A program made the position numbers and the translations under genes. From positions 48,975,992-49,039,991 of the forward strand of contig NC_053142.1 in assembly GCF_016808335.1 (NCBI RefSeq): 64,000 bases of DNA, written 5' to 3'. The stretch comes from Panicum virgatum (taxonomy: Eukaryota > Streptophyta > Magnoliopsida > Poales > Poaceae). Shown here one piece after another: positions 58,801-64,000 of the stretch (its first letter is position 1; each line of letters opens with the position of its first letter). The notes below the pieces were generated by a model, which was not told the origin of the DNA, did no database searches, and was given only the letters and a program-made list of their open reading frames with translations.

Positions 58801-59522
58801 GGGGTTGGAGACAGGGGAGGCGGCGGCGGCCCGTTTTCCGGCGCCGGTGATCGCCGGCGGCGAGGGGGACTCTGGGGAAAAGCTAGAGGGGGTCCAGGCG
58901 AACCTGTAGAGGGACTTGGCCGGCGTTGGGGTGGCTCGTGGCGGCGGCGCCATGCGAGCAGGCGGCCGGCGGCGGCGCTAGGTCGCGGCGGCGGCGCTCC
59001 GGCGAGTAAGGGAGGGCGCGGCTTGGTCGATGAGCTTCCTTGGGAGGTAGGGAACGTGTCTGGGTGGTCGTTTGGGGAGGAAGGAGGTCGTAGGTAGGGG
59101 CTCCATGGCGAGCTCCGCTCGGCGGCGACTATGGCGGGTGGCGGCGGTAGCTGGCGGCGGCGGCGAGCTCGGCCCGTGGCGGCGGCGGCGAGCTCGGCCC
59201 GTGGCCGCAGCGGCCATGGCTCGGCGCTGGAAGGCGGGGCGAGCGGGGCGGAGTGGCACGCGGCGAGTTTGGCTCGCGGCCACGACGGCCATGGCGGCAA
59301 CGGCGGGCTCGGGAGCGCACGGTGCGTGGCGTGCATCGGCGACGCGAGGGGCGACGGCGCAGGGCACGCGGGCTCGTGGCAGGCGGTGTGCGTGCGAGAG
59401 AGAGACGAGGGAGTGAGCGAGAGGGACGCGGACGGCACTGGCGAGGACGCGCGGCACGCGCGCTCGAGCGGCGCCGTGGCCAATTTGGCGTTGGCGACCC
59501 CGGCAAATATCGGGGTGTTACA
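55838..59522. mobile_element. Large solo LTR (3685 bp) inside the captured reductase fragment
   Basis: Starts TGTGACATAACCGCC and ends TATCGGGGTGTTACA, with a perfect 5-bp duplication CACTG at 55833-55837 and 59523-59527. Joining the outer sides restores a continuous GC-rich reading region of the reductase-like fragment. AT-rich for its first 2.9 kb and very GC-rich in the last 0.7 kb. No coding domain. The length and ends suggest a Gypsy-type LTR. Confidence 0.8.
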
Positions 59523-59842
59523 CACTGCTCGCCCGCCGCTCCGCCGCGGCCCCTCGCCGCGAAGCCCAGGGACGAGCCGGACCCCGACGACGGCAGGCAG
59601 AGGGTCGTCATCTTCTTCGGGACGCAGACCGGCACCGCGAGGGCTTCGCCAAGGTTCCCACTCAACTGTGTCGTTTGATTTTTTTGTTGTTGTTTTTTGG
59701 CACAAGCAGAGCTCGGTGCTCTGCTCTTGCTTCCGCTGCTGGTTGGATTGAAGTTGATGGCCCTTTTGGCGTGGATTTGTAGGCGCTCGCTGAAGGGGCC
59801 AAGGCGAGGTACGACATGGCCGTCTTCAAGGTGGTCGATCTG
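59523..59842 (+). pseudogene. NADPH-cytochrome P450 reductase fragment (captured, broken)
   Basis: In one frame 59560-59640 reads KPRDEPDPDDGRQRVVIFFG then TQTGTA, the start of the FMN-binding (flavodoxin) domain of plant P450 reductase. A 1-nt deletion then shifts the frame before the expected EGFAK. After a 130-nt intron (59653-59782), exon 59783-59842 reads ALAEGAKARYDMAVFKVVDL. The matching upstream piece, with VLVGCGVAL from the membrane anchor, ends at 55837, across the LTR. Only the N-terminal anchor and the first flavodoxin exons are present: no FAD or NADPH domain. Two frameshifts and the truncation make it a dead fragment, most likely captured by the surrounding DNA transposon. Confidence 0.8.
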
Positions 59843-61490
59843 GTATGCTGCAGAGGCTTCACCCTTTCGCTGCTGCTTAAAAATTCCATGCTTCTAGCAG
59901 CTCAGCTTAAAAATTAATCTGTTTGGCCCTTTAGCTATCCGTGGGAAGCAATGCTAGTATAAATGGGTTTCTTATTTTGATTTCCTCCAAAAAAAGGTCC
60001 TTTGTGTATCTTGGAAATGATTTCTCGTCAATGGGTGATGACACCTGCTTGATCTGACCTGACACTAAAAGAACAATCATGCTTCAGTGTCCAAGTCAAC
60101 TTTTCTTGTTCTTGTCACTCTGCCAAGCTATATCTTTTTTATTCACTTCAATCGCTTTCTTGTTGACTGAAACTTTATATGTATCATTGAACAAACTCCA
60201 AGCAACTAAGCCACATGGAACAACTGTTCAAGATAATATCATCAAGTGATTGTTAATTTGCAGCAAATAGGAAGCAGCAATCTGACACTGATTGTTAATT
60301 TGCAGAAAGCTTAGCACATTACTCCATTGATGGCTTATCAACTAATTCAGGTACTACATTGAAAGTAATTATGTGTACACATTCTTTACATCTTATAGAA
60401 AAAAATCCTAAGTTTTCGTTTTCCAGATTTTCCAGGTACTACATTGGTTGCTTTGAGCTTCAAGGAAGCTTGGAAGGAGACCTGGTACTTGGAAGGATGG
60501 AGAAGACCTGGTACTTGGAAGGCCCCTGGAAAAAAACAGGCTGCCTGAGCATCCAAACTGATGTGATTACTTCTGGGAACTGATGTGACTGAATGTTAAA
60601 TTCAGGCTGTAACTGATGTGATTACTTCTGCAAACTGATGTGACTTCTGTAAACTTCTGTAAACTGTTGTTTCAGGCACTTTACATGATAAATGTTAGTA
60701 AAAATCCTTCCTGTAAAGGCTTAGTCAAAAGCCTTATTTGTGATTTAGGAGCTATCATTTGGTCCTTCCTGCTCGGAGAAGCTCGGCGTTTGGGCCTTCC
60801 TGCCGGCGCCGGTGAAGACAGAGCCGTGATATGGTGTTTTATGGCGCACGGGAGCAGGCAGGAGGGGGCCGGGTGGAGGCGATTGGAAGAGCTGGCGAGG
60901 CAGCAAGGCGCCGGGTGTGAGCACGGCGTCGGGGACCTAGCGTGGCCGTACGCCACCGGGATCGACCCCGGCGTCGTGGTTCTGGTGAGGTAGGACGCCG
61001 CTGGGACGAGGACCTGCCGGCCGTGTGGGTGTCACGAATGTCGACCGGCGTTTCTTGGATGACGAGGTAGGCGCGGCCGGCCGGGGAGGGCACCCATCGC
61101 CGGAGATGACGCGAGGCGGCGGCGGCCTGGTCCGGCTCGGCCCATCGCTGTCGGTGCCCCAAGGGGGGATCCGTCCATGGCGCGGAGTCTATCGGCAGCG
61201 GGCGAGGATCTCCGACGACGGCAAGGCGGGATGGTGGCGGCGGCGGCCGGCGCGGGAGCCGCGACGTAAGAAGGGACCGAGCGTGCGAACGAGAGGAGAA
61301 GGGAGAGAGGAAAAAAAGAAGTGGGGCCCTCATGTCGGGTGGAAATAGATGGCCTCCAGTTCTAGGGGCCCTAGGCCAAAGTTTGGTGGCCTCCACAAAA
61401 TGGTAGCCCGTTTAGGGGCCCGGCTAGAGTTGATTTTTCCACCTGGGAGACTAAATGAAAAGATAGAGGCCCATTTAGTCACCGGGCTAG
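59843..61490. other. No intact gene seen
   Basis: 59843-60660 is AT-rich and may be captured intron sequence of the reductase. 60760-61330 is GC-rich with open frames but no domain. Short repeats of 'gacctggtacttggaagg' occur at 60480-60525. Confidence 0.4.
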
Positions 61491-61780
61491 AGATGCTCTT
61501 ACTCCCCCTGCTGGTGATTGATTTTTGATGTCCACCGACTAAATTTTCATATGGAAATCCATTTGCTCTCCCTGCTGGAGTTGCTCTTAGCAAATATATA
61601 TATATAAATATAAATATATAAATGCTATAAGTTGCCGTTGCATCCATCACTGATCACGATCAGATTATATTATGTTATCACCAAGTACTAGTACCAACTA
61701 GTTACCCAAAAAATAATTAATTTCGCATCGCATCACATGGCGCTAGCAGACGCGTACTGGTGCGGAGCGGGCAGCAATTA

Positions 61781-62126
61781 GGACAGTCCCGATACATATT
61801 CCACTCATAGAGTCTTAAATCTCAAAGACTCTATCACAAAAAACTATATTTCTCAAAACAAAGTGTGTAATAGTAGTTTCTATACGTAGAATTATTTATT
61901 GTTTTTCTTCCATCACAAGATCTATGGACTCCACGCCCTCTCCACAACGCGAGTCTCTTTAGCTTCTTGGGCATTGAAGGGCACGTAGACTTGAGGTCTT
62001 ATCTAAAAACCAAGTCTTATTTTTTTCTCTCTCTTCAATAATTAGAGTGCTATATCAGAAAAAAACTATAAATAGATGACTATAAATATACTTAGACTCC
62101 ATGGTAGAGTCTGGATTGAGACTGCC
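61781..62126. mobile_element. MITE (about 346 bp)
   Basis: Ends GGACAGTCCCGAT and ATTGAGACTGCC (inverted, few mismatches). AT-rich interior with 'gactctat' words repeated in both orientations. Target duplication not resolved. Confidence 0.65.
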
Positions 62127-62182
62127 AACAATTCAACCAGCAGCCTTGCTCGTAGAAGCGAATGAATTAACCAGCTAATAAT

Positions 62183-62508
62183 GGCCGTGTTTGGTTATTT
62201 TCACGCACGTTTTCCGAGAAGAGAATCTCGCATGCATGGAGTACTAAATGTAGTCTATTTGTAAAATCTTTTCTGGGACGGGTGTAACTTTTTGAGATGA
62301 ATCTAATGACGGTAATTAATTGATGATTTGTTACAGTGATGCTACAGTAACCATTCTCTAATCACGCGGTCAAAGGCCTCGTTAGATTCGTCTCGCGATT
62401 TACACAGGAGGTTGTGGAGGTGGTTTTGTAATTAGACTTTATTTGATACTCTAAATTAGTAGTCAAAGATGAAAAAAAATTCCATAGAATCCTAACCAAA
62501 CACGGCCA
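62183..62508. mobile_element. MITE (326 bp), GGCCGTGTTTGGTT family
   Basis: Perfect 14-bp TIRs GGCCGTGTTTGGTT and AACCAAACACGGCC, flanked by AAT on both sides (62180-62182, 62509-62511). Shares internal phrases with the MITE at 360-596. Confidence 0.92.
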
Positions 62509-62631
62509 ATGAGATCGAGAGCTCCGTTTTCAGGTGCTCTCGCTCACCAACCATATGATACACACGCGCGGCGGCCGAGAAATTCTCTGATGCCTCGTCG
62601 TGGGTCTGTCTGATGATGTCTGATGAACACG

Positions 62632-62755
62632 AGCTCCCTTATTCAGTTCTTGCAGGTCTAGCGCCCCTGGCTACACACCCAACTAATTCCATCAGCTCCC
62701 TTATTCAGTTCTTGCAGGTCTAGCGCCCCTGGCTACACACCCAACTAATTCCATC
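62632..62755. repeat. Exact 62-bp tandem duplication upstream of the small gene
   Basis: Two identical 62-bp units starting 'agctcccttattcagttctt' and ending 'aactaattccatc'. They lie about 100-220 nt before the start codon of the disrupted small gene, in its promoter or 5' UTR. Confidence 0.95.
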
Positions 62756-62926
62756 AGCTAATTAATTTAGCTCGATCGGGAGGCAGTAGCACCGCTGCCT
62801 ACACATATACTAGCAACGACAAATTAAAGCTCTTCTATCTAGTCCAAACCCATGGCTAACTTCGCTGCTCAAATCAAGGACAAGTTCCTCGGCCTCGTCG
62901 ACCGCGTCGCCGGCTGCGGCCGCGCC

Positions 62927-63624
62927 TGTAACAACCCGAATAATGACTAAGATCTACTCTACACATTGAGTAAACCACACCTGCTAAATAACTATCTTAT
63001 GTTTTCGTCTTCGCTTCGCGCAAAAGGTTCGAACCGGAGTTACTAGCTTCCCAGGGACCGGCTATTTAAACTGGTTCGACTCCCTCTCTACTTTCAGTTT
63101 GGGACTAAGGAGCTGAGCTCCGCGGTGCTACAGTAGCTTGCGCTACAATAACCCACGCAGTTTAGTCGGCCCGTGGGACAAAGGAGCATGATCACCTCTC
63201 TTGGGCCACGTCCCATACGTCTAGTGCTACAATCCCTCTCTTGGGCCACGTCCCATACGTCTAGTGCTACAATCCCATGTGCCACGTCCGTGGATTCACT
63301 GGTATCTGTGTTTCCACGCGCCGACGTGTTCATGTACGCGCACTTCTGCCCGTACGTGGCATGAAACCGCGAGAGTATGGCTCTGATACCCCTGTAACGA
63401 CCCGGCCCAGGATAACAGCTAAGATCTACTCTACACGTTGAGTAAACCACACCTGCTAAATAATTCTCTTGCGCTTTCGTCCTCGCTTCGCGCAAAAAGT
63501 TCGAACCGGAGTTACTAGCTTCCCAAGGACTGGCTATTTAAACTGGTTCGGCTGCCTCTCTACTTTGAGTTTGGGACTAAGGAGCTCCGCGGTGCTACGC
63601 CCAGTCGGCCCGTGGGCCGTGACA
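62927..63624 (-). mobile_element. TRIM: complete miniature LTR retrotransposon
   Basis: Two LTRs, 62927-63180 and 63393-63624, start TGTAAC and end GGACA / GTGACA. A 5-bp duplication GCGCC lies at 62922-62926 and 63625-63629. Two bases from the right LTR is GGCTCTGATACC (63379-63390), the complement of the initiator tRNA-Met primer site, so the element is oriented on the minus strand. The internal part is only 212 bp and non-coding. The left LTR has about 20 extra bp near its end (63130-63155). Confidence 0.92.
63195..63274. repeat. Exact 40-bp tandem duplication inside the TRIM
   Basis: Two identical units starting 'cctctcttgggccacgtccc' and ending 'agtgctacaatc'. Confidence 0.95.
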
Positions 63625-64000
63625 GCGCCGGCACCGGCAAGGACGTGCGGGAGCCCATCAAGCTCCACACCGTGCAGGTATATATGTATCCTCATGCATC
63701 GTCGATCGATCTGTTAGTGGTGTCCAACACATCATGCATCCATCCGGTCGAGCTAATGCCGCCATTTCTCTGTTGCTGGATTATTTCGTGTTGCAGCGCG
63801 TTGAGGTCAGGTCCAGAGGCGGAGATAATCCTACCGTGCCAGATGGATCGCACGCTGGGGTCAACTAGGGACTGCTGAGCGGACGCCGTGGATGTACAAC
63901 TTCCTTGCCTGCCGCTCTCGCTGTGTCACGACATTTATTTGCTAGCTAGTGCTCTCAACTCTGAATGTAATGTTTTTTTATTTACAGAAAATAAAGTTCC

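Larger units (their letters stand above)
55487..61492. mobile_element. Probable composite DNA transposon with captured gene fragment
   Basis: The left edge reads 'tagagcatctccagccgggc' and the right edge, inverted, 'taagagcatctctagcccgg', the terminal phrase of a common grass transposon group. A second inverted pair is 'gaccaaatgatagctcctaa' (55600-55620) with 60748-60768. Between them lie a cytochrome P450 reductase fragment, a 3.7-kb solo LTR and GC-rich DNA. Ends are degenerate and the duplication is unresolved. It could be two adjacent elements. Confidence 0.45.
62852..63868 (+). pseudogene. Paralogue of the small gene at 53304, split by a TRIM
   Basis: Begins MANFAAQIKDKFLGLVDRVA, 17 of 20 residues identical to the gene at 53304. 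After 25 codons the exon is interrupted by a 698-bp miniature LTR element (62927-63624) duplicating GCGCC. The exon resumes at 63630 in the right frame (KDVREPIKLHTVQ) and ends at donor 63677. Exon 2 (63797-63868) reads RVEVRSRGGDN... and ends in GVN then TAG. As it stands, translation stops 8 codons into the insert (TAA at 62948-62950), giving 32 aa. Removing the insert and one duplication copy would leave an unbroken frame, so the disruption is probably recent. The copy is either a null allele in this individual or a fixed pseudogene. Confidence 0.88.

Noticed and set aside
58788..59705. 305-codon minus-strand ORF
   Set aside because: Pro/Ser/Arg-rich, spans the end of a solo LTR and its duplication into the reductase fragment, so it is not one gene.
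1..64000. CRISPR arrays, rRNA genes, prokaryotic operons
   Set aside because: No regularly spaced repeats, no rRNA sequence and no Shine-Dalgarno-led gene clusters; everything fits plant nuclear DNA.

Overview
The window looks like nuclear DNA from a grass (Poaceae, probably panicoid). Genes have GT-AG introns, coding exons are very GC-rich on an AT-rich background, and there are a plant-type nuclear tRNA-Trp and many grass-style transposons. The species cannot be fixed from sequence alone. No CRISPR, operon or bacterial feature is present.

Layout. 1-2130: eight-exon TGA-type bZIP factor (+). 2839-2910: tRNA-Trp(CCA) (-). 4048-4607: secreted EPF1/EPF2-like stomatal peptide (+). 5838-12370: twelve-exon organellar DNA polymerase I-like gene (+) with a 217-bp solo LTR in intron 6. 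13340-14527: single-exon mTERF protein (-). These five loci form the compact, gene-rich end. From about 15 kb onward the window is mostly transposon-derived, with isolated genes: a BAHD acyltransferase at 24119-25573 (-) and its broken tandem copy at 21901-22403; a small two-exon protein at 36335-36893 (-); a MIZU-KUSSEI1-like (DUF617) gene at 42408-43352 (+); and two paralogous tiny genes at 53304-53609 and 62852-63868, the second split by a miniature LTR retrotransposon.

Mobile DNA. I delimited many insertions by matching target-site duplications (TSDs). They are six solo LTRs (9916-10132, 20234-21343, 26456-27572, 27678-29153, 39163-40316, 55838-59522), one TRIM (62927-63624), one LINE-like insertion with a 17-bp TSD (38196-40649), six hAT-like elements with 8-bp TSDs (22045, 22657, 34191, 44590, 46465, 52330), several MITEs, and a 4.1-kb Mutator-like element (29683-33805) with a 9-bp TSD. 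That Mutator-like element carries a plant mobile domain (PMD) gene and no visible transposase. Nesting is common: an LTR in a MITE, an LTR in the LINE, an LTR inside a captured cytochrome P450 reductase fragment, and a hAT inside the BAHD pseudogene.

Most notable observations. (1) The TIR-flanked PMD element, disabled by one in-frame stop. (2) The TRIM precisely splitting a small gene whose paralogue lies 9 kb away. (3) A captured P450-reductase fragment interrupted by a 3.7-kb solo LTR. (4) Three copies of a long AT-rich arm, two facing each other across 7 kb that contains the intact MIZ1-like gene. (5) A 99-nt stop-free, in-frame putative intron in the BAHD gene. (6) A ninth cysteine in the EPF peptide. 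Coordinates were read by eye; splice sites and family assignments are inference from motifs, not database results.
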